Positions 7,007-16,890 of a DNA stretch of 64,000 nucleotides are shown one piece after another (the stretch's first letter is position 1; every line of letters starts with the position of its first letter). The notes beneath the pieces are model-generated. The model searched no databases. It saw nothing but the letters and a program-made list of their open reading frames with translations, and had not been told where the DNA came from. The stretch lies in contig NZ_JAHVHU010000009.1 in assembly GCF_019802045.1 (NCBI RefSeq), forward strand, positions 1-64,000. The letters are read 5' to 3'. The position numbers were made by a program, and so were the translations under genes. The DNA comes from Membranihabitans marinus (lineage in GTDB: Bacteria > Bacteroidota > Bacteroidia > Chitinophagales > Saprospiraceae).

Positions 7007-9595
7007 ATGGCCGCACCGACACCACCGTCCCAATTAGCTTCATCGGTTCATGAGCTGCAGACACAAAGGCGTGCAGAGCGAGAACCCGAGACCAGCAATC
7101 CATTCTATCTGAGTTCCTGGCACGAATGGCCGGACATGGTCTGGACAGGTCCGGAATTTTGGGCCAACAGGATGCAGGATTGGGAGATCCACAACAAGGT
7201 CCTCCGTTGCAATCTCTGTGGCCCCAACCGAAACATTCAATTACTCACCCATCAATTATCAGATGAAGGGAATTTTATGCAAACGTCCATCGCGCTTCGG
7301 TGGAATGAAGAAGCACTTCAATACAAAGGAACGGCCGGATTTCGATGGGGCATTCAGGGGCGATTTGATGATTACCGGAGTGCCTGTGTAACCGGTCAGG
7401 GAATTTCATCCGGAATTGATCAGGATGGTCACTTAATTCTTGGTTCACACCGATCCGGAAAACCGGTGGAAAAAGAATTTTTGCTGGAGGGGGTTGACCT
7501 GAAACTGTTTTTGAATGCGGATGGAAAGAAAGTGACGGCTGATTTGTCGGCGTGGTACGAAGGAAGACCCGTGGTCACCTTACAGGGCATCGAATTTGAG
7601 AAAGAAGCCATGGCCGGAAATATTGGATTATTTGCTGATTTTGAAAAACCTATTCAGGAGACCTGGTCCGTGCAGTTCGATGCCTGGGAGCTGCGGGGTG
7701 ACTTATTGGATGTGAATGAAGAACAGGTTTTTGGCCCGGTTTACTTTGCGCAGTACACGATAAATAATAATGTGCTCAAAATGACGGCGCAACTGGCTCC
7801 TTTGGATCAGGAAAACCTTCAGGCTGAACTGTGGTTTCGAGAAAAAAAACAGGATTGGCAAAAAGTGGATTCATCGGCTATCGATGGCTGGTCCCGTACA
7901 GCGCACTTCAGGGTGGAAGACCATGATGCGTCCAAAGAGTACGATTATAAAGTCACCACCGCCTTGACCCTTGGAGAAGGAGCTGAAAAAAAGTACGAAT
8001 ATAAAGGACGGATAGCTGCTGAGCCACACCACAAAGATACGATCAAGGCTGTGGCCTTCAGCTGCAACTGGGATCTGGGTTTTCCGGACAACGAATTGGT
8101 CCGAAATGCCGGTAAGCACGATGCGGACCTGGCTCTTTTTCTGGGCGACCAGTTTTACGAGCCGAACGGAGGTTTTGGAATTCAGATGGAGCCGCCTGAA
8201 AAGGCAGCGTTGGACTATCTGAGAAAGTGGGTTCAGTTCGGATGGGCCCACCGGGATCTTTTCCGGCACATTCCTTCCATTTGTTTACCGGATGATCACG
8301 ATGTATTTCATGGGAATGTGTGGGGTGAGGAAGGCAAAGCGACCATTAAAAAAGGCGGTGCTGCTGCCCGTCAGGACAGTGGAGGGTATAAAATGCCCGG
8401 GCCGTGGGTCAATATTGTTCAGCGAACCCAGACCAGTCATATGCCGGACCCTTTTGATCCGACCCCGGTCAAACAAGACATCACCGTATTTTATACCAGC
8501 TGGAAATATGGGGGAATTGATTTTGGGATTATTGAAGACAGAAAATTTAAGTCGGCTCCAAAAAATATTTTACCTGCCAATGCAGAGGTTTTCAATGGGT
8601 ATGCGGAAAACCCCGACTTTGACTTCAGTTCTTTTAAAGATTACGATACCGCACAGCTGATCGGAGACCGTCAAAAGATTTTTCTCGAGGAATGGGTGGA
8701 AGATTGGAGTGATCGGACCCAAATCAAAGCACTCTTGTCGGCTACCTCCTTTATGACCTTGCAAACGCTGCCCGAAGGGACAAAGAACGATCAGATCACC
8801 CCAAAATTGGAGATTCCTGAACCCGGTCAGTATGTTTCTGGGGATTACTATACCCGGGATATGGATTCAAACGGTTGGCCACAGATTCGGCGGGATGAAA
8901 TCGTCCGGATCCTGCGCAAAGCGTATGCAACCCATATCGTAGGTGACCAACATTTGGCGTCGGTAGCGCAATATGGCGTAGATGAATTTCAGGACAGTAG
9001 TTTTGTCTTTACGGTTCCTGCCATTACGAGTATCTGGCCCCGGAGGTGGTGGCCACCGGTAACAGATGACCACAGAGGAATTATGGGGCGTGAAAAATAC
9101 ACCGGGAACTTCCACGATGGCTTCGGGAATAAGATGACTGTATTTTCGGTTGCGAATCCGGTCAAGACCGGCCTGGAGCCCGCATTGTTGTACGATCGAT
9201 CCACTGGATATGGCGTGGTACATTTTGATAAATCCAGTCGACGAATCCGATTTGAGTGCTGGCCCAGGTTTTCAGATCCCGCGAAAGGGAATCAGGGGCA
9301 ATACGACGATTGGCCTTTTGAGATCAATCAGCTGGATAATTTTGGGTTTTCATCGCGGATTTCACTGCCGCCGGTGGAGGTAACTGGACTGGACAATCCC
9401 GTGGTCATGGTCTATGACAAGGCTGGGGAGGAACTCGTATCTGCCATCCGGGTTCCGGAATCACGACTTCCGTATCAGGCCAGCGTGTTGGCAGCAGGGG
9501 AATATGTAGTAAAAGTGGGTGAGCCGGACCGGGATCTTTGGAAAGAGCAGAAGGTCTCTACGAATGGGACAGGGACGCGGCGGTTTGAGTTTTAA
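7007..9595 (+). CDS. PhoD-like metallophosphatase (alkaline phosphatase D family)
   Basis: An 862-residue protein with a long N-terminal beta-rich region (about 1-340) and a PhoD-like metallophosphatase domain (about 345-730). Metal-binding motifs are visible as FLGDQFYE, CLPDDHDVFHGN and HIVGDQHLAS. A C-terminal beta domain follows. It should hydrolyse phosphate mono- or diesters using a metal centre. PhoD relatives are usually exported, but the ATG at 7007 gives MAAPTPPSQLASS with no signal peptide, and no in-frame upstream start fits in the 31 bp after apaG. Either this member is cytoplasmic or the 5' end is damaged. The substrate is unknown. Confidence 0.8.
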   Translation: MAAPTPPSQLASSVHELQTQRRAEREPETSNPFYLSSWHEWPDMVWTGPEFWANRMQDWEIHNKVLRCNLCGPNRNIQLLTHQLSDEGNFMQTSIALRWNEEALQYKGTAGFRWGIQGRFDDYRSACVTGQGISSGIDQDGHLILGSHRSGKPVEKEFLLEGVDLKLFLNADGKKVTADLSAWYEGRPVVTLQGIEFEKEAMAGNIGLFADFEKPIQETWSVQFDAWELRGDLLDVNEEQVFGPVYFAQYTINNNVLKMTAQLAPLDQENLQAELWFREKKQDWQKVDSSAIDGWSRTAHFRVEDHDASKEYDYKVTTALTLGEGAEKKYEYKGRIAAEPHHKDTIKAVAFSCNWDLGFPDNELVRNAGKHDADLALFLGDQFYEPNGGFGIQMEPPEKAALDYLRKWVQFGWAHRDLFRHIPSICLPDDHDVFHGNVWGEEGKATIKKGGAAARQDSGGYKMPGPWVNIVQRTQTSHMPDPFDPTPVKQDITVFYTSWKYGGIDFGIIEDRKFKSAPKNILPANAEVFNGYAENPDFDFSSFKDYDTAQLIGDRQKIFLEEWVEDWSDRTQIKALLSATSFMTLQTLPEGTKNDQITPKLEIPEPGQYVSGDYYTRDMDSNGWPQIRRDEIVRILRKAYATHIVGDQHLASVAQYGVDEFQDSSFVFTVPAITSIWPRRWWPPVTDDHRGIMGREKYTGNFHDGFGNKMTVFSVANPVKTGLEPALLYDRSTGYGVVHFDKSSRRIRFECWPRFSDPAKGNQGQYDDWPFEINQLDNFGFSSRISLPPVEVTGLDNPVVMVYDKAGEELVSAIRVPESRLPYQASVLAAGEYVVKVGEPDRDLWKEQKVSTNGTGTRRFEF

Positions 9596-9657
9596 AGGGA
9601 CCGACCTCATGGGAGCACTAATAAAAATGTGATTATTGAAATTAACAATACTAGGAC

Positions 9658-11715
9658 ATGAGATACTTTTTTACCCTTGTTTTATTTATATTCTTGTTTT
9701 GTACTGGTTTTAGTCAGCATCCCGAACCCCATGGCGCACTGCCCAGTCAGCGACAGTTGGAGTGGGCCGATATGGAGTACTACATGTTCGTCCATTTTAA
9801 CATGAACACCTTTACCGATATGGAATGGGGGCTCGGAGGTGAAGACCCGTCCCTCTTCAATCCCACCGATCTGGACTGTATGCAGTGGGCGCGGCTGGCG
9901 AAAAAAGCGGGTATGAAAGGGATCATAATCACAGCCAAGCACCACGACGGTTTTGTCATTTGGCCCTCCAAATACACGGAACATTCAGTCAAGAACAGCC
10001 CATGGAAAAATGGAAAGGGAGATGTTTTGCAGGAGTTGCGCGAAGCTTGTGATCATTATGGACTCAAAATGGGGATTTACTATTCCCCCTGGGACCGGAA
10101 TCATGCCGATTATGGGACGGAAAAATATCTGGAGTATTTTCATAACCAACTCGAAGAAGTGCTGACGGAATACGGGGATGTATTTGAAGTATGGTTTGAT
10201 GGTGCGAATGGGGGGACCGGTTATTACGGTGGGGCCAATGAAGATCGTAAAGTGGACCGCCGGACGTATTACAATTTCCCGAGAATATGGAACCATGTCC
10301 GTGAACTACAACCCAACGCGGTGATCTTCAGCGATGGAGGACCCGATGTGCGGTGGGTGGGTAATGAAAGCGGGTTTGCCGGTAAAACCAACTGGTCGAC
10401 GCTGAACCGGGATCTGGTATGGCCTGGGTGGCCGCATTACAAAGAACTTCAGTACGGTCACAAAAACGGAACACACTGGGTGCCTGCCGAGGTGGATGTT
10501 TCTATACGACCCGGTTGGTACTACCATGCGTCGGAAGATCATAAGGTGAAGACCTTACCGAAATTGCTTGATATTTACTACAATTCGATCGGACGCAATG
10601 CTTCCTTTCTGCTCAATATTCCTGTAGACCGGACCGGTCAGGTGCATGCTACGGATTCGGCGCAAATGATGGCGTTGGCGGATCAACTTCGCAAAGATTT
10701 TGAGACCAACCTTGCTGTGGACGTTGCAGTAGAAGCATCTTCCTATCGATGGGATGATCCAAAGTATGGCCCGGAAAAAACCACCGATGGGGATCCGGAG
10801 ACTTATTGGGCCACCGATGAGTTTACACGATCGGGTTCACTGACGCTCGATCTGGGCGCTCCACAAACATTGAATCGGTTTCTGGTCAGTGAATACATCC
10901 CCTTGGGCCAACGGGTCGAAGCTTTTCGTGTGGAAGTCCTGGATGAACAGGGTCAATGGGAAGAGATTGCCGAGGAAACAACGATTGGCCGGAAACGCAT
11001 TCTTCGGTTTGATGATGTGACAACCCAAAAAGTACGGTTTACGGTGGACTCTGCGCTGGCAGCTCCATTGATCACGTCGATCGAGCTGTATCGAGCACCC
11101 AAAGTGTTATCGCTGCCCCGGATAACACGGGATGATCAGGACCGGGTGACCATCGTGCCGGGGGATGAAGATGTCGAAATATATTATACCACCGATGGAA
11201 GCTCCCCGGATAAAAATGCCACCCGGTACGCGAATCCTTTTCATCTGCCCCGAAAGACTTCATTGCGTGTGGCGGTGCTTGATCCGGTAACCTCACAGTG
11301 GAGCCCGGTAGCAGAAGCCCGGCTCGATATCCCCAAAAAAGGCTGGAAGGTGCTGAGCGGAGACCGGACTATAATCGATGGCAATCCACGATCTTTATCG
11401 ACCTTCAAGGTTGGCGAATCAGCGATCATCGATCTTGGTGACATCCATCAGTTAAATGGATTTACGTACACCCCTGATCAGGGTCGGTATGCTTCAGGTA
11501 TTATTCAAGACTACCGGTTCTCGGTCAGTAAGAACGGTAAGAAATGGAAAACGGTGGCTCAGGGTGAATTCTCCAACATTAAAAACAATCCCATCGAACA
11601 AGTTATCCGCTTTCGCAAATCAAAAGGACGTTACATCAAACTCGAAGCGAAATCTCTGGTTGATAACGGGCAAGAAATGCGGGTGGCCGAAATCGATGTG
11701 ATGACCGTACCGTAG
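9658..11715 (+). CDS. Secreted GH29 alpha-L-fucosidase with carbohydrate-binding C-terminus
   Basis: A 685-residue exported glycosidase. A signal peptide covers residues 1-19 (MRYFFTLVLFIFLFCTGFS). The GH29 catalytic barrel (about 25-345) has TAKHHDGF near 93, YYSPWDRN near 141 and the nucleophile D181 in VWFDGANGG. The C-terminal half holds an F5/8 type C (discoidin-like) domain (about 355-475), a chitobiase C-terminal-like Ig domain (IYYTTDGSSPD, about 485-555) and a second discoidin-like domain to the end. It removes terminal alpha-L-fucose from glycans such as fucoidan fragments or glycoproteins; linkage preference cannot be read. It converges on the DUF4340 gene with only 15 bp between the stops. 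Confidence 0.9.
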   Translation: MRYFFTLVLFIFLFCTGFSQHPEPHGALPSQRQLEWADMEYYMFVHFNMNTFTDMEWGLGGEDPSLFNPTDLDCMQWARLAKKAGMKGIIITAKHHDGFVIWPSKYTEHSVKNSPWKNGKGDVLQELREACDHYGLKMGIYYSPWDRNHADYGTEKYLEYFHNQLEEVLTEYGDVFEVWFDGANGGTGYYGGANEDRKVDRRTYYNFPRIWNHVRELQPNAVIFSDGGPDVRWVGNESGFAGKTNWSTLNRDLVWPGWPHYKELQYGHKNGTHWVPAEVDVSIRPGWYYHASEDHKVKTLPKLLDIYYNSIGRNASFLLNIPVDRTGQVHATDSAQMMALADQLRKDFETNLAVDVAVEASSYRWDDPKYGPEKTTDGDPETYWATDEFTRSGSLTLDLGAPQTLNRFLVSEYIPLGQRVEAFRVEVLDEQGQWEEIAEETTIGRKRILRFDDVTTQKVRFTVDSALAAPLITSIELYRAPKVLSLPRITRDDQDRVTIVPGDEDVEIYYTTDGSSPDKNATRYANPFHLPRKTSLRVAVLDPVTSQWSPVAEARLDIPKKGWKVLSGDRTIIDGNPRSLSTFKVGESAIIDLGDIHQLNGFTYTPDQGRYASGIIQDYRFSVSKNGKKWKTVAQGEFSNIKNNPIEQVIRFRKSKGRYIKLEAKSLVDNGQEMRVAEIDVMTVP

Positions 11716-11730
11716 TCGAGACCATCGAGT

Positions 11731-12651
11731 TTATTTAAATTCTACAGAACGCACAAACAACTTGTTTATCACCGCGGTGTCTGCAAAGTTATTATTTGGA
11801 TTCTGGCTGGAGTGTAGAATTTGTTTCCCGTCCTCAGCGCGATATAATTCAATAATTATGTCGGGTGAGGTATTGGTTTGAATGGTCATGCTTGAAGCCG
11901 GGGGATTGTTCAAAGCAAGGGGATACTGATCAGCAAACTGCGTACTGGTAACCCGTCCTAATCCATTCAAGTAATCCGCCACCCGGGCAGAATCGGCAGG
12001 TACGCCATTGATCTGCCACTCGTTTTTCATCCGCATAAGAACAAAATCGTTATCATTTGGATAATTGAAAATGATTTGCTGGATAGAGTCCACAGTGGCA
12101 TTGAGCACCGTTTTATTGCGGTAATTTGAGGCATTGGTAGAAACCGAGGAACCCGAAAAGTTTTCGATGACATAAACGGTATTTTCGTCCTTTGGGCGAA
12201 CATAGGTGATATATGTACGTTGGTCCTGCATCGATCCGCGGCCAATGATTAAATCCATTGATTTTTTGGGCCCCTGGAATAACTGAACCCGTTGACCCGT
12301 GGAGTCGACTTGGTAGTCCCGCCATTGATCGGGCCTTTGAGATACGATGCGGCTGGGAGAAATGCGTAACAGCGCATCGAGTAAGCTGTGAACGCGAGGA
12401 GACAAGGCAGGTACTTCGGTCCCATTATTTGGGGTTATTGACCAGGAATTACCCGCTTTGGACAACTGAATTTGATCGCCTTGTTTTTCGATCAGTATTT
12501 TCGTGATTTGTGCGGTGTCTACCTGGAATAAATCCTGTGTCAATACTGCGCTACCTGATGAGCCTCGTTTTAGACTTAATGATACCACGTAAGTCAGTGC
12601 CAGTACAATCAGAATTCCAAGTAAATTTCGATTGATTTTATCTATTAGCAT
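11731..12651 (-). CDS. DUF4340-domain protein, last gene of the gld operon
   Basis: A 306-residue protein with one N-terminal membrane segment (about 10-26, GILIVLALTYVVSLSL) and a repeated beta-rich periplasmic part typical of DUF4340. The pattern ITKILIEKQGDQIQLSKAG-SW near residue 50 recurs in weaker form later in the chain. DUF4340 proteins commonly follow GldG-type ABC components, and this one lies 31 bp after gldG in the same direction. It is probably an accessory of the same membrane complex. No catalytic motif is visible. Confidence 0.8.
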   Translation of the reverse strand: MLIDKINRNLLGILIVLALTYVVSLSLKRGSSGSAVLTQDLFQVDTAQITKILIEKQGDQIQLSKAGNSWSITPNNGTEVPALSPRVHSLLDALLRISPSRIVSQRPDQWRDYQVDSTGQRVQLFQGPKKSMDLIIGRGSMQDQRTYITYVRPKDENTVYVIENFSGSSVSTNASNYRNKTVLNATVDSIQQIIFNYPNDNDFVLMRMKNEWQINGVPADSARVADYLNGLGRVTSTQFADQYPLALNNPPASSMTIQTNTSPDIIIELYRAEDGKQILHSSQNPNNNFADTAVINKLFVRSVEFK

Positions 12652-12682
12652 AGCGGTTTACATTTAATGTGAACTGACTGAA

Positions 12683-14209
12683 TCACCATTGTTCTGTTTG
12701 TCTTTTATGGCGGCGGATACGTGCCCGATGACGACGGTATAATGCAAGGACTATCACGAGTAGAATCGGAGCAAGTACATTCCCATATTTATACAAGTTC
12801 CGGGTTCCATCATCTACCTCAGCTAAAGGTCTGGAGGTTATTCCCTTTGTTCTCAGGTTGATCAATCCCGTATCATCAGCGAGCCAGTCCATAGCATTAC
12901 TGATTAGGTTTACATTATCTTCACTGACTCTTTGCTGTTGTTGACCGGTTCCATTGACCGCAAACGTCCCATTGCTGACGACTACCATTCGACCGTTTGC
13001 GGAACCTCCTAGCGGACCTTCTGCAGCAAGAGCCACCACTTGGGGGGAAGCATTGAAATCGCCCCGGGTCCATTCTTTGTTGATGTCCACCATAACCGGC
13101 GAGGAAACCAATCCGGTGTTTTTCGATGTCATAGCCAAGGGACTAATATGGATAGCACTGTCCGTCTGATTTATATTGATCGGACTGGTAAAAGGCAAAA
13201 TAACGGTCTCCAGACCTTCTGTCACGGGATGGTTTGTAAAATGTGAGATAATTGGAAAAAAAGGAAACGGTTTTTGGGTGTTCATCACAAATCCACCCAG
13301 GTTCTGCTGTACACTTATGGATCCGCTGGTAGCATCAATAAGGTATTCATTGGCCAGAGACCAACCCTTCCGTTCCATCCATTCATTAAGTCCAATCGGG
13401 GGTGCCGTCGTCAGGAAGCCCTGGTTCAGATCGGGCTGAAGATTGCTGTAAGCTATTAATATATGACCGCCAGTATTCAGATATCGATCCATCTGTTCCA
13501 GGTGACTCGGGGGAATGGAGTCTGTCGGATTGATCATTGCTATGCTGCGGTAATAGGTCGGTATCTCGGTGGTGTCCGTGATCGTGTAGTTTTCCGGATC
13601 ATAAAGCACTGTGAGTTGTTCTGTGACCTGGGGCATCGCGTCCATCCCGGCTTCACCATGACCCTGGATAAATGCGACTTTTGGTTTTTCATCCACAGAC
13701 AATTTTTTGATGGCTGTGGTCAGTGCATATTCCACGCCAGCACCGGGCTGTATGAGAGGGATCACTTCAGATCGGTCGCCCAGTTGCACTGTGGCCCCCA
13801 TGTAAGCACGCAACTGGCTCGCCTGATCTTTTTCTGTAATATTGACCATGACCGGTCGTATGCCTTTTTCCTGAGCTTTTTGCTCTTCTGTTTCGTTCGC
13901 ATTGGGATTAACAAATCGAAATACAACGCTCCCTTCGGATCGGTTTTCATATTCCGTGAGTAAATCTTCAAAGTCTTGACGCGACTTTTGGAGCTGTGGC
14001 GGTAAATTTTTTGTAAAATAGGCCGTAACTGTGACCACATCATCCAGCTCTGCCAGGATGTCATCGGTGGCCTGGCTCAAGGTGTATTGTTTGTCGGCTG
14101 TAAAATCCAGTCGGACATACCATAATTCCGAAAGTAAATTAACCAAAACTAGTATGCTTAGCACTAAAAATATTCGTGTATAAATCGTCTTTTTTCTCAT
14201 AGCTTCCAT
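12683..14209 (-). CDS. gldG: GldG, gliding-associated ABC transporter accessory protein
   Basis: A 508-residue protein with an N-terminal membrane segment (about 9-27), a large periplasmic part and a C-terminal membrane segment (about 474-492, VLAPILLVIVLALY) followed by a basic tail. It shows the family start LDFTADKQYTLS(Q)ATDDIL, then the glutamine-amidotransferase-like fold region KVAFIQGHGEAGMD near residue 200 and GGHILIAYSN near 250. GldG forms an ABC complex with GldA and GldF that is needed for gliding in Flavobacterium johnsoniae. It starts 6 bp after gldF. A second ATG three codons in (MRKKTIYT) is an alternative start. Confidence 0.9.
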   Translation of the reverse strand: MEAMRKKTIYTRIFLVLSILVLVNLLSELWYVRLDFTADKQYTLSQATDDILAELDDVVTVTAYFTKNLPPQLQKSRQDFEDLLTEYENRSEGSVVFRFVNPNANETEEQKAQEKGIRPVMVNITEKDQASQLRAYMGATVQLGDRSEVIPLIQPGAGVEYALTTAIKKLSVDEKPKVAFIQGHGEAGMDAMPQVTEQLTVLYDPENYTITDTTEIPTYYRSIAMINPTDSIPPSHLEQMDRYLNTGGHILIAYSNLQPDLNQGFLTTAPPIGLNEWMERKGWSLANEYLIDATSGSISVQQNLGGFVMNTQKPFPFFPIISHFTNHPVTEGLETVILPFTSPININQTDSAIHISPLAMTSKNTGLVSSPVMVDINKEWTRGDFNASPQVVALAAEGPLGGSANGRMVVVSNGTFAVNGTGQQQQRVSEDNVNLISNAMDWLADDTGLINLRTKGITSRPLAEVDDGTRNLYKYGNVLAPILLVIVLALYRRHRARIRRHKRQTEQW

Positions 14210-14215
14210 CAGGTT

Positions 14216-14944
14216 TTAATCCTGCCAATTCCGCTTATTCAGCGAAATGGTGGATAAAAATAAGCCCAATACAATGAGCGTCAGAAAATAAATAAAGTCT
14301 CGGCTGTCTAACACCCCTCTAGAAATGGATTCAAAATGGGATCGGGCACTCAGATACTCGAAGAGTTGACTTAACCATCCGGACTGACCACGAGCTAATA
14401 TTCCAAAGAGCAGATGGAAAAACAGCCCGATTAGGAGCGCCAACAGAAAGGCCACAATCTGGTTTTGCGTGATGCTGCTGGCAAATATTCCGATGCTAAT
14501 GTACATCCCACTGAGTAGTATCAACCCCAGATAACCACCTGTGACAGCACCGTGATCGATGTTGCCGAGAGAAGATACACTCCAATAATATGGAAATGTA
14601 CATGCCACAGCGATCATGACTAAAAGCAGGCAGGATAAAAATTTTCCGGAGACGATTTCCCAATCCCTTATCGCTTTTGTACTCAAGAGCTCAATGGTGC
14701 CGGACCGATTTTCTTCTGCCAACGATCGCATAGTAATAGCTGGAATAAAGAAAAACAGCGTCCAAAATGCAATGCTAAAAAACACTTGCAAATCGGCTTG
14801 ACCAATGAGAAATATATTGCTGCTGTTCGACAACCACGTAAAAAATCCACTCAACCCTAAAAATAGAATGATCATCAAATAGGCAATCAGTGAATCAAAA
14901 TAGCTGTCCAATTCTCGTCGGGCTATGATCCAGATTTTTTTCAT
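14216..14944 (-). CDS. gldF: GldF, ABC transporter permease
   Basis: A 242-residue ABC-2 type permease with six predicted membrane segments, starting MKKIWIIARRELDSYFDS. The segment AITMRSLAEENRSGTIELLSTKAI near residues 65-90 is the hallmark of GldF/NosY-like permeases. It forms the membrane channel of the GldA-GldF-GldG complex in the inner membrane. Its start overlaps the stop of gldA in an ATGA, so the two are translationally coupled. The transported substrate is not known in any species. Confidence 0.9.
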   Translation of the reverse strand: MKKIWIIARRELDSYFDSLIAYLMIILFLGLSGFFTWLSNSSNIFLIGQADLQVFFSIAFWTLFFFIPAITMRSLAEENRSGTIELLSTKAIRDWEIVSGKFLSCLLLVMIAVACTFPYYWSVSSLGNIDHGAVTGGYLGLILLSGMYISIGIFASSITQNQIVAFLLALLIGLFFHLLFGILARGQSGWLSQLFEYLSARSHFESISRGVLDSRDFIYFLTLIVLGLFLSTISLNKRNWQD

Positions 14945-15924
14945 GCTATATCCATTTTGGTATTCTGCATATAATCTTCCCTGTTCTTTGTACCTGGCTG
15001 TGAAGTTACATTTCTAAATACATCCTCCAGCCTGGTTTCCATTGGTGTCAGTTCCATAAGATACCATTGGTTTTTGACGCACAAATCAAAAATAGCTTTG
15101 CGTGATGTTTTTCCGTGTTCAGAAGATACTTTAAAGTAATTGGTTTTCTTATCCAGCTTTTCCACAGAAGCCACGGTGGGGAGACTGCGCAAACCCATTT
15201 CTGCGCTTTCGCCTGCGATAGTACCCAGCTGAACATGAAGTATTTCTTCCCCTTCTGCTTGTTTTCTTAATGATTCTGCCGTACCATCTGCCACTATTTT
15301 GCCTTGATTGATAATCAGGATTCGATCGCATGTAGCCTCTACTTCCGATAGGATGTGACTACTGAGGATAACCGTTTTTTCTTCTCCCAACTTTTTGATC
15401 AATTTTCGGATCTCTATGATCTGGTTGGGATCCAGCCCTGTGGTGGGTTCATCAAAGATCAATACATCAGGGTCGTGAATGATGGACTGCGCCAGCCCGA
15501 CCCGCTGTCGATATCCTTTGGATAGTTCGTGAATGTATTTGTGCTTTTCATCATCCAAACCGCACAGGTCAATCATTTGCCGTATACGTTCCTTGATGGC
15601 ATCGCGGTGGACCCCCTGAATTTCTGCACAAAAATGGAGGTAATCAATGATGGGCATGTCGGTGTACAACGGGTTGTTTTCAGGTAAGTACCCAATCTTC
15701 CTTTTAATGGTTAAAGGTTCTTCTGCTACATTGACACCCTCTATATAAATGGTTCCGTCGGAGGGCGCCATATATCCCGTCATCATTTTCATCGTGGTGC
15801 TTTTTCCGGCACCGTTGGGTCCTAAAAACCCGATGACTTCACCAGTCTGAATCTCAAATGAAATCTGGTCCACTGCTTTTTGATCCCCGTAATATTTTGT
15901 CAAATTGTGTACCCTGATGGACAT
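14941..15924 (-). CDS. gldA: GldA, ABC transporter ATP-binding protein
   Basis: A 327-residue ATPase. It shows Walker A (GPNGAGKST), the signature LSKGYRQRVGLAQ, Walker B (VLIFDEPTTGLDP) and a switch histidine (LSSHILSEV). The C-terminal 90 residues form the extension usual in GldA. I use the ATG at 15922-15924 (MSIRVHNLTKYYGD), because that is where homologues begin. An in-frame ATG 90 bp upstream would add 30 residues of unusual composition. It drives the GldF/GldG membrane complex and is the first gene of gldA-gldF-gldG-DUF4340. Confidence 0.92.
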   Translation of the reverse strand: MSIRVHNLTKYYGDQKAVDQISFEIQTGEVIGFLGPNGAGKSTTMKMMTGYMAPSDGTIYIEGVNVAEEPLTIKRKIGYLPENNPLYTDMPIIDYLHFCAEIQGVHRDAIKERIRQMIDLCGLDDEKHKYIHELSKGYRQRVGLAQSIIHDPDVLIFDEPTTGLDPNQIIEIRKLIKKLGEEKTVILSSHILSEVEATCDRILIINQGKIVADGTAESLRKQAEGEEILHVQLGTIAGESAEMGLRSLPTVASVEKLDKKTNYFKVSSEHGKTSRKAIFDLCVKNQWYLMELTPMETRLEDVFRNVTSQPGTKNREDYMQNTKMDIA

Positions 15925-16192
15925 TTGTACGTATTTTAAAACCGCAAATTGATTATAATATCGCAGAGGTTTTAGGGATCGCTCCACTATTCCAGGGTGA
16001 GAAGTTCTCTTCATCTGTGTGTAAACAACACCACGAAATACTAAAGCGTTTTTAAGAATCTTCTACGACATTGCTATCACATTTACCCAAAATTATAAAA
16101 TTGAGAATTTATGTTAAAATCAAAATTCGTTAATGTGTGTTAAAACAAACCGTGGTCGCCTGGAGGGGGGGTATATCTAATGAATCGGCGAC

Positions 16193-16810
16193 TTATCGAT
16201 CTTTTTGAATCCACTTTCCGACGAGGGTCAGACCAATCATCAGAAGGATCATCACACCGAGGATAGCACCCATATTCCATAGCGTACTTGAAAGTCCAAT
16301 TTCCCCAATATGTAAAAAAGGGTATGGATAATATCCGGATACCGAACCTCGCATGAGAATGAAAGTAATGTACAATACAGGGTAAGCCAACCATAGAAAG
16401 ACCAGCTTCATCCGGGGTGCCGTGTGTCTTATCGTGATCAGCCAATAAATTAAAAAATAAACTGGAATGACACTGTGTAAGAACTCATCTACGACCAGTT
16501 GCAAGCCGGTGGGTTCCCAGATTGGACGTAGCACGAATTGGTAGACCAGGCCCACGATGAGTATAAAAACGGTAATCGCTGTGATGGCTTCCGGTTTGAA
16601 AAAAAATTGAAGGGGTCTTTTCTTCCACTTAAAAAACCGGATCGTGAAATACAATGCAACCAATAAATTGGTCAAAATAGTGAAAAAGCTAAAGAAACGA
16701 ATGAGTGTTTCCGGAACAGATGCCACTCTGTTTTGGATCATAAGCACGAGCTGGATGACGATTGTCAGCCATGTTATAACCGATCCAAACGCTTCAAGTT
16801 TTCTTTTCAT
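16193..16810 (-). CDS. Pr6Pr-family six-helix membrane protein
   Basis: A 205-residue integral membrane protein with six predicted helices. Diagnostic segments are RFFSFFTILTNLLVALYFT near residues 38-56 and VVDEFLHSVIPVYFLIYWL near 105-123, containing an intramembrane histidine, followed by LAYPVLYITFILMRG and the aromatic GYYPYPFL. These are the features of the bacterial Pr6Pr family related to eukaryotic AIG1/FAR-17a. The eukaryotic relatives hydrolyse hydroxy fatty acid esters with a Thr/His pair; whether this bacterial protein does so is inference. It stands alone between gldA and the monooxygenase gene. Confidence 0.8.
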   Translation of the reverse strand: MKRKLEAFGSVITWLTIVIQLVLMIQNRVASVPETLIRFFSFFTILTNLLVALYFTIRFFKWKKRPLQFFFKPEAITAITVFILIVGLVYQFVLRPIWEPTGLQLVVDEFLHSVIPVYFLIYWLITIRHTAPRMKLVFLWLAYPVLYITFILMRGSVSGYYPYPFLHIGEIGLSSTLWNMGAILGVMILLMIGLTLVGKWIQKDR

Positions 16811-16890
16811 AGCAATAGTAGAGCCATGCCTGGTAATATAGATTACTCAAATATAGTAATAATACTTTTTCTAGGTCATGATCTTTTTGA

